Assembly: GCA_037576195.1 (NCBI GenBank)
Contig: CM075101.1
Location: 9,362,001-9,426,000, forward strand
Direction of reading: 5' to 3'
Source of the DNA: Phytoseiulus persimilis
Taxonomy: Eukaryota; Arthropoda; Arachnida; Mesostigmata; Phytoseiidae
DNA: 64,000 bases
The notes below the pieces were generated by a model. That model was not told the DNA's origin, did no database searches, and was given only the letters and a program-made list of their open reading frames with translations. Numbering within the stretch: position 1 is the first letter of the stretch; every line of letters starts with the position of its first letter. Position numbers and translations under genes: made by a program. Positions 49,801 to 59,971 of this stretch are shown here, in pieces.

Positions 49801-52800
49801 AACGAATGCTCTTGACAGCGGGCGCGCCTCAAACGCTTCGGTGACTGCGTCTGATATCCGCCGCCAGCGATTCCGATAATTGATTTCAACAGCCGGAAAA
49901 CAAAGCGGATGCATCCAACGCCTGACAGATCCACAACCCCGCCGCCAGGATTCGAAGCTCCGACGATAAGGGCAACAGCGGTGTCGGGACGAGTTATTCC
50001 CGAACAGGGCACCAGTCCCGGCCGACGTTCTTGGCGTGGCTGACGTCACCGATTCGCATGGAGAGAGCATAATAACGATGAGGCTCGTAAAATCAAAGGC
50101 TGCCCCTGCTGTATGGCCACGAAGACTCATATATATTTGTGAGTGAGTCAGTCAGTCAGGAGAGGGAGGGAGGGAGGGAATGTTCGTATGGCTGTCTGGG
50201 TGCATAAACTCTATGGTCCTGGGGGGAGAAACCACGTTTTATGGCCAGCCATCTTCGACCGTTCCAGCTGCGTTCGGGACAACAAGTCTCTGTCTGCACT
50301 GCTACGGGTCTGTCCGAGAACGGCCCATCAGAGAGACTTCGACGCTTGGAAATTTAGGCGAACTCGGAGTCAGGAAACTCCGCGATAGCATTCCCCGACT
50401 TGACAGCTATGGCGACGAACGCTCCATCCCGGCTTGCCGACCGCCAGAACCTGCTGCAGCACACGTTGGGCAATCTGGAAATTGCCGGCATCAGGATCGA
50501 GTCGTACCGCGAGTTCCTCGGACGAGCCTCCAATATCCGTCGGATCCCGTTCCGTGACCCTCGCGGGAGGAACCGAATGAAGCCCCTCACGGACGTTTCA
50601 CCGGTTACCGCATATGTGCTCCAGAGAGAGCTCAAGTCTGTTCTTTCACCAAAAATCGTACAAGGTTCGCGAAGTCTGCTCTGCTCGGACGGGAGGCGGG
50701 CGTCAGATTCGCCTTCACAGGTTCCGACCTCGGTAACCGGATCCCTATCGGAAGCAGTTTTGCTGTAGATGACCTCGTCGAGAGTAGCGTCAAAGAACGG
50801 ACGTCAAGTATCAAGAACCGTTCTACCGAGCGTTTTCTTCATCTTGCGTCAGCGATCACGGGTAGCTCCCCATATGAGGAGTTCCTTAACTTGGTGGATT
50901 TCAGGGTGATTCGGATTCCTTCTCCCATGAGAGGATTTTTCAGAGTCTCAACTGATGAGCTGCACTTGACCCGCAGAGTTTTTTCCACCTGTTCATTGTA
51001 TTCCCGCTGATTGGTGAGCACATCCGTTTGTTCCCCAACCCTATGGGGAGTGTGAGCTCTCTAAAGAGTTTGACCGCTTTCTGGCCAGTTCAAGAGGCTC
51101 GAGAAGGGAGTGAAGTTCTGGACGGGACCCTCGGCATAACTTCACACCAGGGTATCCCTGCGTTTGAAAATATTTGACAAGAGAGGGCTTCGATAGCCCT
51201 CGTTCCCTTGGGGGTCCGTTAAACGGCCCTGTCGAACCGCGCGAACATATTGTCATAAATAAGGACGACCTCGAGCAGTAGGGACTTCCGGAACCGTTTC
51301 GGGACGATAAGGATCGATCGACCAGGAATCGATGTCCACGGCTTTCTTTTCTGATTCCCACATTTCGCAAACCGTTCGAAGTTCTCCCCATTCGATACGC
51401 GATGCTTCGTTTTCCTCCTCGCCAGATCCGTCGAGCGGGATTTCCAGTGTGGTGACGCCGAACAAAACATCCAGGGCTTTGGTGACCAAACAGAGATGAA
51501 TAAAACAAGCTGCGAGGAGTTCACGATTATTTGGCTACACATCTAGTCGATACATACATAAAGGATCACAGCTGCTCGCTGTTGTGCGGGAACGGATGCA
51601 AACAGGAGGGGTAGGATGAGGAGGACATCCGATTACTATTCCGTATCTGATTCATGATGATGCTAATGGTGCATTTTAATTGCAGATGTCGACGAGCTTG
51701 GGTACGGCCACTTTGCTTCGATTCATCTCCTCCTGGTCTCGATCCATCTTCGAGGACGAAGATGATGTTCGCAACGCCACATAACTCCGACCACATAGCT
51801 CCGAATCAGCGAAAACTTTGTGACCTCTGCATATAGTGTGAGGGAGAGAGATTCGTGTCCGTCGAGTGACCCTACGACAGAAACCGGAAACCCTTTCCGA
51901 GGTAAATTCGCCCTCCGTCTCCCCGAGGGAGTGAAAACTCCGGCAGGCGACAGCGGGGCGAAGCTGCTCGGCATCAGCCTCGAGCAGAAAGCCGAAGATA
52001 TTTCTTCTCAGCGGTCGGCCTTCCTCACCGACGGATTACTCCGCTATGAATGCATCTTCCTCAGATCGAACGGGAGTTTCGATGGCATCCCCTTCTTAAC
52101 AATAGTGGCCTCCTAGTAATCCGTGTGTTGATGTCCCTCAACCTACGAAAAAGTCGGTGAACACTGTCGGTTGACCGATTGAATCCTCTCGTGAAATGAA
52201 TGTCCACGATCTAACGAATAAGGCGAAAACCAATCGAATTCGAGAATCAGACATTTGACTCGGCGCCCAGCGTCCATCCCTAAATGAAATTCTCATGATC
52301 GATGGCGGTGCTCTGAAAATGAAATGTGGAGGTGGACAAATATTCGTATCCAGATGTTGTCCGATAAGTAGGGCCGAAAGTCTTAGCGCTTGATCTCTTG
52401 TGGAGTTGAGTATCTCGGCCAGGCAGCGGATTGCTTCGCCGGATGGCTGACGCTAGTTCCGGGCTAACATCCCTCGTCTAAGCCTTGCTTATTGAAGATG
52501 ACGGCCTCTTCGTCCCGAAGACTTATCCACAGACTGAATTTGTTCGGGGAAAGCTGAGTCCTTCTGCTCTCTACTTTGCGGCGGCAACAGCCGTTTCTCC
52601 CTCTCGGAGGCAAAGTGTCCAAGACTAAGCTCCCTCCGCCCGGATATGAATTGCGTCTGAGCCGTCTGACGGAGCATCTGTTGCTGAATGCTCACGACGT
52701 ACATTTTTCACCGTATGACACTGTTTATAAACCGTCGTCAGAGCAGCGTTCTAACTTGTCAAGTGCTCTCGAAGCTGTCCAACGAAGAGGCGACCAGAAT

Positions 52801-55800
52801 TCGCAAGCTCCAAAGGAACGTCAACCACTCAGCCTGTTATTCCTTTGAATAAGACGTTGCGCCCAGACAGGGATTATCTATCGCAGCGTGCATTCCATCT
52901 TTCGGCGACCTTGTACTTGCCTGAGAGTCGCTTTCGGTAACGGTAGGCTCTTGGTTGGGCTGGCTTCCGACGTCATTCGACGCGTTGACTGGCTCCGGAG
53001 TTGTGGCTGCGGCTACTCGAGCACCTTTCCCTGAAAGCAGATGACGAAACTCTACTCGTTTCTTGAGGTTTCATGGTCGACTTTTCCATGTTCGAGTTGT
53101 CTGTCTATTGCAGCAACTCGACAACGAGCAGGCCCAGCTCGTATGATTTGGCCAGGTACTCGCTTTCTCCCTTCATACCCATTCGTTCCCTTCATTCGGG
53201 CTCTCAAATGGACAGACTTGGAGCACCGCATGGGCGCGCACGCATCATTCCCCGACGCTCTCGGCACGCCCCGCCTCCGGGCTCTCCGCTTCTTCGGCTC
53301 AACATGATCCGTGAAACTCGCTGCGTACATGTGGCCGAGTCGTTCCAACACCTCCTTCCCGTCCGCAGTAGTTGGCGTTTATTTTTTTCTGACAGCTGTG
53401 GCAGTCGCAGCTAGCGGCACACCCAATGTTCCACTGGAGATCGTCTCCTATCTAGCATGACAGTTCGATCCTCATGTCCCCAAGATGGTCATAAGGGCAC
53501 TAATGCGTCATCGGCGTCCCCGCCACGGAGCCAGACAACCAGACCCTGGGGTTCATTTCTGCCCTTTCGAGCTTTCGCTAATGGCTTCATCCTACTTTCG
53601 ACCTCCTGATAGTCACCATGGAGTCCTAATCTGCCGTCAGTGGCAATTACAACGACAATAGCTGGGAATAATTAAAAACCTAATCGTTCGAAATTTACCC
53701 TCCATTTGAATAGCGGACGGCGGGTTGACGTTCTGAGCCTGCGCGGCGGCCTTCTGCTGACTTCGGCTGTGGATGACTGCAAAGAGAAAAATCGAAACCG
53801 TCAGCCGAAAAATGGAATTTAGTTGAGCCGAATATTCCGCTCCTACACTTCCTGATTCAAGACGGGTGATTAAGTGATCCATTGATTAATCATTCAGTTT
53901 CTCAAAACTATCTCTGTTACGTTTTTGCGCTGTCTCTCGTTTGTCTTTTCGGCACTTTTTTCCAACTATTTTCGACTATATCCGACGATTCCACTCGGAA
54001 GTTCAAACGACATCCCAGGGCGGCTCGAGTCGGCAGATGAAGCGACGCCGACGCCCAGTTTTCCGAGCACTTGATGAGCACCGGCGACACAGGTGAGCCC
54101 CGATGATCGATCGAGCTACTGCACAACCGCCAGAGCTTTCGCCAGGTGTGCGATTTGCATACCTTCGTACACGAGAAAGCATGGTATCGTGGTCATGGCG
54201 GAAAACCAAGCGAGAGTTGCCGTGAAACTTACCCTTGAATATACGATAATACAACAAAATCATCACCAAGCATGGAATGTAGAACGATGTCAAGGAACTG
54301 TACAAGATGAAGTCTGAATTGTAAAACACACAGAGGTGAGGAACACGCTCCGACGAGGTATTCAAGCCGAGGATGATGGGAGTACCTGGAAGGAAAACAT
54401 CGATTCGAAGCCTGTGCGCTGTTCGCGGATGTGATCTATTCCCCGGTACAACGGTGTACGTAATCCCGAGACGGATTTCGGAGCAACACGGAAACTGCTA
54501 CCCGGCGAGGGAAAAGCGCGGTTTGAGACTCTCGACAACGAGCGAAAAAGAGAACGGACGACCAAATCTAGACACGTGCTAATCTCCATGAATATTCAAA
54601 TAAACACAACTAAGACCGCCTGTGTTATAAGCCTTGTTGTTCGTTCTACGAGCTTCGGGGAACCTGAGCGCGGCGGACACGGTGTAAAACAAGAGTCTCT
54701 CAGCGCTTTACGACAGAGTAGACATGGACGGCGGGAGGAGATCGGCGGCAAAGAGTGACACGATAGTGACATTGTGGTAATGAGGTCAGGGAAATCGGCC
54801 GGGCCTGCCCCAGACAGAGAGCCGGTACTGAGAGCAATCCGCAGCAGGAATTGGTAACTCCTCGGTGGGGAATTCATCGATGATGAGTCCGTTCCGAGCA
54901 GGAAAATTTTCAAGGAGGACACAAGGCTCTCATGAGGACAGATCGACTTTGACTGGGAGAGAGACTTTCCCGGGGAACAAAACGACCGGGACTTTGCTAG
55001 TGAGACTGTCGGCAAACACCTGTAGGGAAAAATCGAACAAAAACCTCTGGACTTTTTGTCTTCGCCCGTCCAAGCGTTCTGTTCGGCTTATTAGCGTGAG
55101 AAGCACGGAACTAACAAGTGCTGAGTGACTTCCCGCAGCCGTTCGTCCGCGCGCACCGCAACTCGCCGGAATGTTACACACGACGGGCAAAGTCGATCCT
55201 TCATTGTTTGGGAACGAACAAAAACCCAGGGTTGTCCCATGCAGGGACTGGACAGCTTTGCAAACTTCTCCTCGACCGAGTGTCCGTCGCGGTTCTCTGC
55301 AACAATCGAATCGGCTCTCTTTCAGTCGAATTCAGCGATGCAGCGTCCACCTCAAATCTCTCGCCCGTTCCGAGAACAAAAAATTCCCCTCGCTCTCTGT
55401 TGCTCCGCCAGTCGTCGGCAGTGTTGCCGGCAGCAGCTGGACCCCAGATGCACTCTCACCCCCTGTGGTTGATTGGGAAAACGGTCGGTGAGCCCTACAG
55501 GAAGAAGAGTTGGTAAACACACACTCACCAATCGCCATTGAAATGACCCAGACGGCGCCGATTGTAATTGCGACACGGAATGAGTTCTTATGCTTAGAAT
55601 ACTTGATGGGCTGAGTAACAGCGATGAACCTGTAATTTGACGCTACACTCACTTAATAGCCTCACAGAAGTCTGTGTTCTCATCTACGCAGTCCGCAGAC
55701 GCTCATCTACATACTAGTGTAAGTGGTCGCAGCCGAGCTCGGGGCCCGATCCTCAACAGGGCGCGAACCCTCACCCTAGCTCCGCCAACGTAAATATCTC

Positions 55801-57869
55801 AGAAGACTGAATACTGGAGTGATACGTCTGTGGAGCCCCGTGCAGCAGACAACAGTTGGACTGTTGTCAGAGAATTTCCCTGGGATCATGCGGGATCTTC
55901 TGCCGGCGAGTAGAAACTTGTCTGTGACCCCTTGCCTGTGCTCGGCGGCGACGGATAACCCACGTATGGTAGAGAATCGAGTTAATGAATAATACATGGA
56001 GCGATGGCCACACTTGCCCACCTCATTTCTTGCCGGGACTACTGCCGCCGGGCAAGCTTTGGCTAGCTTGATTCGATCCTAGCTGGCTTTGAGAGCCACA
56101 ATTGTCTGCAGCTTACGAGCGGACATTCGCTAACGTACTCAGTCACTCACGAACACGTCTACAAGAACATGCATCTGACAGATGACTGTGGTCGCGGAGC
56201 TCACCTGTCTATGGAAATGGCAACCAGGTTGAAAATTGAAGCTGTCGAACAAGTAACGTCAATGGCAATGTAGAGGTCGCACAACGTTTCACTCAGCTCC
56301 CAACGAACATTCACCTGGAGCGGAGAGGACGAATATTGTTAGCGAAAAAAAAATCACCATTTCGATTACTTTTGGTCGATCCCAACGCCCCCGGAAGCCG
56401 AATTCCGCTCGCTGATACAATGTGCAAAAAATTGCGACATATGGACAAGCCTACGAGCTCAATAAGCTTCATATGCCGGAAGAATGTTTCCATCGAGCGT
56501 TGGCATGTTCAAGTTCGATCCATTCTCTACATGTACTGGCCGAGGAGGGAAAACAGCCCCATTAGGTCAGGCTGAGCGATCCTGCCGTGCACCCCTCACA
56601 GAGATATACTGTGACAGAAAGTGAGTGACAGGCATGCTCTGAATTCGTCAGTTTTCCTTACGAAAAAATCTCCGGACACGAATCATGGACGAATGTCCTG
56701 TAGATCAAGAAGTGAGGTCTCGGAACAAGCATTTTCAGAGGAGAAAAAACCTTCATGGTGCATTGGATCGAGTCCGATATTTTTTCATGATTTTCTTGGG
56801 TCGCCCTCGGAGCCCGAGGACGCTGTGCGCACCGAATAGCTAGCCCATTTCTCCCAGTTCAAGATGCTTCTGGTGATTGAACTCATTCTGTGGCAAGTTT
56901 TGAACCTCAGCGAGGGAGTCGGTCCTTGCTCTGCTCAGAATCCGTGGGGTCTGCGGAAAGTTCGAACCGACAGGAAAGCAGGACAGCAGAGTGGTGTTTC
57001 ATCTCTCCCGGGTGGGCGGAAAAGTTTTCGCCTCAGACCAACAAATACTCCCGAAACCACTCCGCAATGCAGACCGAATCCCAATTCTCAACGGGGTTAG
57101 ATTCCTCGAAACGAACCGGCGAACGTGTATAATCAGATGGCGCCATACGCTCATGAAGAAATATTTATCTTGGTTTTTATCGTGGCCCGGTCATAAACGT
57201 TGCTGTCCGCAGAGTCGGCAGAGACATGATAAATTGAAGCAGGAGGGAATCCAATAATGGTTTCCAATCTAGCAGCCCGGGGGCTCGAACGACGTCATTA
57301 CGACACCTCGGAGCCTGGAAGCTCGTGTTTACAACATCAATTAAACTTGAGTCGAATCCGAACTCCTGGAACACTCGGAGCTCCTTCTAGCAAAACATCC
57401 CGTCTTCTGATCATTGTTCTTTTCTCAGGCTCTCCTCAAGGATTGGCAGACCATCCCCATGTCGGCCCGCAGACGGAGTCAGCATGGCGCGGAACGATTC
57501 TCTACAAAATCACAGGAATCCGGGACGGATACAGAAACTTCTACGATGTCAGAACTGGATGTGTAGGCAACTCCAGGGTCCATTTGTCTCTTCAACTCGG
57601 ATGATTGCTTCGCCAACGAAACCGCTTCCGAGCTCAATCTGCGGTCTGGTATTCGCTGCCATGACCGAATATGACGCTTACCAAATTACGACGCTCAGCA
57701 GATCGTGTGAGGTCACTTACCAGCACGTAGACAGCGAACGGCATGACCACGGCCGCCACGAGCAAATCAGCGAAGGCCAGCGAGACAATGAAATAATTTG
57801 TGGCACTTTTTAACGTTTTTTCTTTGTAGACGGCAAGAATGATGAGAATGTTACCGAAAACGGCCAGAA
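43665..57869 (-). CDS. Dop2R: D2-like dopamine receptor (class A GPCR), 8 exons, N-terminus missing
   Basis: The product is a seven-helix plasma-membrane receptor. Invertebrate D2-like receptors bind dopamine and normally couple to Gi/o to lower cAMP. Exons in order are 57869-57721, 56314-56205, 55629-55529, 54385-54233, 53776-53699, 53030-52921, 44939-44801 and 43897-43665. All junction phases agree, giving 357 residues plus TAG. Visible hallmarks are LAFAD in TM2, the ligand Asp in IDVTCSTAS of TM3, DRF at the TM3 end, YSSLTS in TM5, [11 protein letters not shown] then FCWVPFF in TM6, NPIIY in TM7, and a tail of about 20 residues after it. The third intracellular loop is about 110 residues as joined here, shorter than in Drosophila; further or alternative exons could hide in the 8-kb intron. 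The short tail with a longer third loop is typical of D2-like rather than D1-like receptors. Residues upstream of mid-TM1 were not located. Identity of the family is firm; exact ligand is inferred from family. Confidence 0.9.
44801..44939 (-). CDS. Dop2R: D2-like receptor exon: end of third intracellular loop and start of TM6
   Basis: 139 bp. The acceptor is TTCATTACAG, with a weak pyrimidine tract, and the donor is CCTGG|GTGAGT. Entered in phase 0 it reads [20 protein letters not shown], then a strongly basic stretch ([20 protein letters not shown]) and [17 protein letters not shown] is the conserved TM6 entry of arthropod D2-like receptors. It exits in phase 1. Confidence 0.92.
47421..47475 (+). 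repeat. GC-rich CGCC/CCCG simple repeat
   Basis: Five-fold GCCC-type repeat followed by the palindromic CCGACCGGTCGGCCGG. It lies within the receptor's long intron. Confidence 0.9.
48180..48440 (+). repeat. Degenerate GGTTCGCAG-type minisatellite
   Basis: Many imperfect copies of a motif close to CTGGTTCGCAGCTGA or CCGGTTCGCAG at irregular spacing of about 20-45 bp. A related palindrome, CGAACCTGCAAGGTTCG, is at 47959-47975. The repeats open frames on several strands, so frames here are not evidence of genes. Confidence 0.6.
49325..49795 (-). CDS. Unrecognised open frame inside the receptor intron, 156 residues
   Basis: The minus-strand frame lies inside the 8-kb GC-AG intron of the receptor, on the same strand. 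It reads [20 protein letters not shown] from its second Met, then a moderately hydrophobic part ([18 protein letters not shown]) and an Arg/Gly/Pro-rich end. A partly overlapping frame (49608-50012) is also open. It could be a nested gene, an alternative receptor exon, or chance. No family is recognised. Confidence 0.25.
   Translation of the reverse strand: MKPESQLSFQNAPNPRRGSREKMALRQTLPALDSIAHQFVAPSLFADFAAEMTLAALPLLLYKRPAPPVMEVELSLRPFASPSAHGVNLLRLTINARVPMIGGLSSFCERARDRSRISPELEAGRGGKPLPAPVSAAHRVPSDRGSNPQIHSAVNR
50146..50180 (+). repeat. TCAG and GGGA short tandem repeats
   Basis: About three TCAG units followed by several GGGA units. Low-complexity tract within the receptor intron. Confidence 0.9.
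50406..50660 (+). CDS. Candidate nested exon on the opposite strand
   Basis: From ATG at about 50409 the plus strand encodes [20 protein letters not shown] then [20 protein letters not shown], with clearly C/G-rich third positions and an amphipathic helical character, up to a possible but weak splice site (CAAG|GTTCGC) at about 50660. It lies antisense within the receptor intron. A short TCAG/GGGA low-complexity tract precedes it at 50146-50180. No family is recognised. Confidence 0.3.
51223..51530 (-). CDS. Candidate nested open frame ending in a stop
   Basis: After a fair acceptor (GAACTCCTCGCAG at about 51520) the minus strand reads [20 protein letters not shown], then an acidic segment ([20 protein letters not shown]) and a Pro-rich end before TGA. 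Composition is strongly protein-like. It is on the receptor strand inside the 8-kb intron, but it does not fit as a third-loop exon because it ends in a stop and begins hydrophobic. No family is recognised. Confidence 0.25.
52921..53030 (-). CDS. Dop2R: D2-like receptor exon: third intracellular loop, ends at GC donor
   Basis: 110 bp. The acceptor is ATCTGCTTTCAG. Entered in phase 1 it encodes [16 protein letters not shown], then [21 protein letters not shown] in shortened form: a Ser/Thr/Pro/Glu-rich loop segment. The only junction that keeps frame with the next recognised exon (phase 0) is CAG|GCAAGT, a GC-AG intron donor with otherwise perfect consensus. No in-frame stop occurs. The call is based on phase and splice signals, not on family conservation, which is low in this loop. 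Confidence 0.7.
53699..53776 (-). CDS. Dop2R: D2-like receptor exon: start of third intracellular loop
   Basis: 78 bp. The acceptor is CTCTTTGCAG and the donor is GGAGG|GTAAAT. Entered in phase 1 it reads [18 protein letters not shown] and then PPSAIQME, continuing naturally from YYRIFK of the previous exon. The basic, amphipathic start fits the G-protein-contacting part of the loop. It exits in phase 1. Recognition rests on position, phase and composition more than on strong motifs. Confidence 0.8.
54233..54385 (-). CDS. Dop2R: D2-like receptor exon: second extracellular loop and TM5
   Basis: 153 bp. The acceptor is CTTCCAG and the donor is AAGG|GTAAGT. It starts with two bases making Gly, then [12 protein letters not shown] with an N-glycosylation sequon (NTS), the loop Cys of CVFYNSDF, and TM5 with [10 protein letters not shown]. 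The three serines sit at the positions that contact catechol hydroxyls in dopamine receptors. It ends at YYRIFK, the start of the third intracellular loop, in phase 1. Confidence 0.94.
55529..55629 (-). CDS. Dop2R: D2-like receptor exon: second intracellular loop and TM4
   Basis: 101 bp. The acceptor is AAATTACAG and the donor is ATTG|GTGAGTG. The first base completes the Arg codon, so the junction reads [12 protein letters not shown]: the usual Tyr of DRY is Phe here. The exon continues with SKHKNSFR and TM4 ([16 protein letters not shown]). IAVTQPIKY followed by a KHKN element is characteristic of arthropod D2-like receptors. It exits in phase 1. Confidence 0.94.
56205..56314 (-). CDS. Dop2R: D2-like receptor exon: first extracellular loop and TM3
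   Basis: 110 bp, entering in phase 0 and leaving with two bases (AG). The acceptor is CGCTCCAG and the donor is GACAG|GTGAGC. It encodes the conserved Trp of the first extracellular loop (VRWELSE), the disulphide Cys before TM3 (TLCDLYIA), and TM3 with the amine-binding Asp in [17 protein letters not shown]. It ends inside the Arg codon of the DRY-equivalent motif. Confidence 0.94.
57721..57869 (-). CDS. Dop2R: D2-like receptor exon: TM1 (second half) to TM2
   Basis: 149 bp. The acceptor is CCCTTGCAG and the donor is CTG|GTAAGTG. It enters with two bases completing a codon and leaves in phase 0. It encodes [14 protein letters not shown] (TM1 with the conserved GN), the loop [11 protein letters not shown] and TM2 with [20 protein letters not shown]. 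The SLAFAD motif carries the sodium-site Asp. The preceding exon must end with one base of a codon and supply the hydrophobic start of TM1; it was not found. Confidence 0.93.
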
Positions 57870-59254
57870 CTGCAAGGGAACATGAGAGAACAGGTTACCA
57901 ACGTTGATCTCACGCAAATGGCAGAAGACATGCTTCGCTGACTCATTTATCACTCTAATCGCTCTTCCATGTTTGCCGGTAGCTCAGTTAACGATCAGAA
58001 CGTGAGAACCAACCAACGTACGGAAGCACAGACTCTCATGTAGACCTTCCGTTGCATATACAAGAATCGCAAGACAGGGATACGGTAATGAATAGGAGCT
58101 CGGGCAACTTTTCGAATCGCTGCCTCAGACACAATTACGCCTCCAGGAATCGGGATTTGTTCTCATTCAGTTTCTTCGTTGAAATATTTCCAGTAGTAGG
58201 AGCGAGCCCGTTCTCGGCCGCTACGAGTGCCCAGTCGACCAAGCTATCTCAGACCATGCGCTCTCCGGGCTAGCTTTCCACCGTTTCTGTTCTGAAATGC
58301 TTTGCTGATCGGAACCCTTCCGACTCTCGCAACTTCCTACTTTTGGCATCGCGTGACGGGTTATGGCCTCATGAGTACAGAAGTTATCACTGGAACTACA
58401 TGGCGGGAGTTTTCCTTTCGGTATTCAACTCGCTGTTGATGCCGAAAACTAATGAACCGGACACTCTGCGTCCCAGAATCACGCACGTGAGCTACGAATG
58501 TGTCCTACAACAGGTTCGTTTGTATTCCCTCCAAACTATATAAAAGAACTCCCAACTCGAATTCCGAGAAGCGAACCGAGTCTCGCCGCAGCTGACCTGT
58601 TGACTCCGAACACGACGCAACCTCGAGGCCTCCTGCCCCACGTACGAGCAACCTACGTCTCAAAACTCGGGCCAGATTCCATGAACAGCGAACGCATCAG
58701 GCATCGCGATCCCCATTCGGTCTAGCAGCGATTCTCACCACGATCGGGCTACTGTGAGCGAGCACGTGCAAGCGTTCTCCGTCATCGGTGCCACAGCCAT
58801 GTGAATTTGCCATGAATGGTTGTTATGCGCATACTGCGTGCTTTGGCTGCTTTGCCCAGTTTTCCGGCGATTTCTCAAGCCATCAAAACAAGGGCCTCGT
58901 TTGGTGACTTGCGGCTATCCGTCAGAAACCACAGGCATGCTCCCTCGGCCTGTATCCTGCGTTGTTTTAGAGTCCGTTGTTGAGCCTTGAACAAGACGAG
59001 TTCACGTACGCGCAGTCTCGCATAGGCGAAGCTGAGGACGCATGAATCAAAGGAGCGAAACAAAAGATCACAGCAGTAAACGACTTCATTCAGTCCGCAA
59101 GGACAGCCTCATGGGGAATCTCATCAACGGAGACGTTTCCCGTCCTGGCCGTGACGTCGCTGTTGTTACGATCGTCTTCAGCGGTCGAGTGGACCCGATG
59201 TCCCCTCTGTTCTCCTTTATCTGCGACAGAAAGCTCTTCCAATCTGCTGCTTCC

Positions 59255-59971
59255 TCACTTGCGAAATTTCCCGGAAACGCACTTCTCAGGCCTGCTCAGC
59301 GCGCGAAAATAGATAGCTTTTCCTCCTTCGCTGCCCACGGCTCCGTTCTCGCACTCATAGGCCAATGGATTCACCGTGGAGATCATCAAAACCAATCGAT
59401 CGTTACCGGACGGAGAGCTCCAAACTTGGCGTCTCACCTCCGAGCCGAGAAATCGAAAGTTCTGCGATGAGGAACCGATGTTTGCGTTTGTTGTTGAAGC
59501 TGCATCCTGATCCTCCGTTGCAGCCAGCAGACTCGTAGTCTCCGACACAGGGATCCAAGACCTTCCAATGAATAGTGCGACCAACCACTCCATTGAGGGT
59601 TCGCGGCTGAGGTTTAGGACAGGATTGCTTCGAAAGTTTCCGTTCAACCCTCGACATTTGGGGTCGTGAACAGGATGACGAAGTGCTTGCCGAGTAGGCT
59701 GCCCAAGGTTCGGAACATTCACGCCACGCGGATTAAGGACCTCGGGAATCCGGAGCAACTTGCAGTGACTGAATGAGCCAGGCGCCCCCTCTTCGGACTT
59801 TGAAGTAACTGCTCGGCAGGTTTCCGACCCGAAGAGGGACGGGGGGGGGAACACGGTGTTTAGTGAGTTCGCAAGTCTCACACCAGCTGCACACTGCTGG
59901 TCACAGCAGTGCACGTGCACCAGGCATTCACCGAAACCACTACAAGGAAAGAAACACTCCGAACAGCTCAC
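59255..59971 (-). CDS. Unrecognised open frame upstream of the receptor exons, 238 residues
   Basis: A minus-strand frame of 238 residues located 5' of the TM1 exon. The N-terminal part is Cys-rich (MSCSECFFPCSGFGECLVHV). A later Met starts a signal-like MEWLVALFIGRSWIPVSE followed by a Ser/Thr-rich region with TTNANIGSSSQ. It could hold the receptor's extracellular N-terminus, but no donor gave both the needed phase and a hydrophobic lead into TM1. A plus-strand frame (59042-59470) overlaps. Chance is possible. Confidence 0.25.
   Translation of the reverse strand: MSCSECFFPCSGFGECLVHVHCCDQQCAAGVRLANSLNTVFPPPSLFGSETCRAVTSKSEEGAPGSFSHCKLLRIPEVLNPRGVNVPNLGQPTRQALRHPVHDPKCRGLNGNFRSNPVLNLSREPSMEWLVALFIGRSWIPVSETTSLLAATEDQDAASTTNANIGSSSQNFRFLGSEVRRQVWSSPSGNDRLVLMISTVNPLAYECENGAVGSEGGKAIYFRALSRPEKCVSGKFRK

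Larger units (their letters stand above)
44940..52920 (-). other. GC-AG intron of about 8 kb in the receptor gene
   Basis: Intron of 7981 bp with donor GCAAGTAC after CAG and acceptor TTCATTACAG. It holds the GC-rich low-complexity stretches near 47400 and 48200, and open frames on both strands (48543-49260, 49325-49795, 50406-50660, 51219-51542) that may be nested exons or chance. Additional receptor exons with phase 0 at both ends could be skipped by this reading. Confidence 0.6.

Noticed and set aside
51223..51530. Extra third-loop exon of the receptor
   Set aside because: It starts hydrophobic and ends in a stop with no usable donor in the needed phase, whereas 52921-53030 joins the TM6 exon cleanly.
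57870..57960. Upstream receptor exon ending at a GTGAGA donor at 57913
   Set aside because: The phase works and a short hydrophobic lead appears, but it implies a 44-bp intron and the upstream frame soon meets a stop without a good acceptor.
59403..59971. Receptor N-terminal exon ending at the GTGAGA donor at 59443 or GTAACG at 59408
   Set aside because: In the phase needed, the lead into TM1 would be polar (SISRLG or VWSSPS), which does not complete the first helix.
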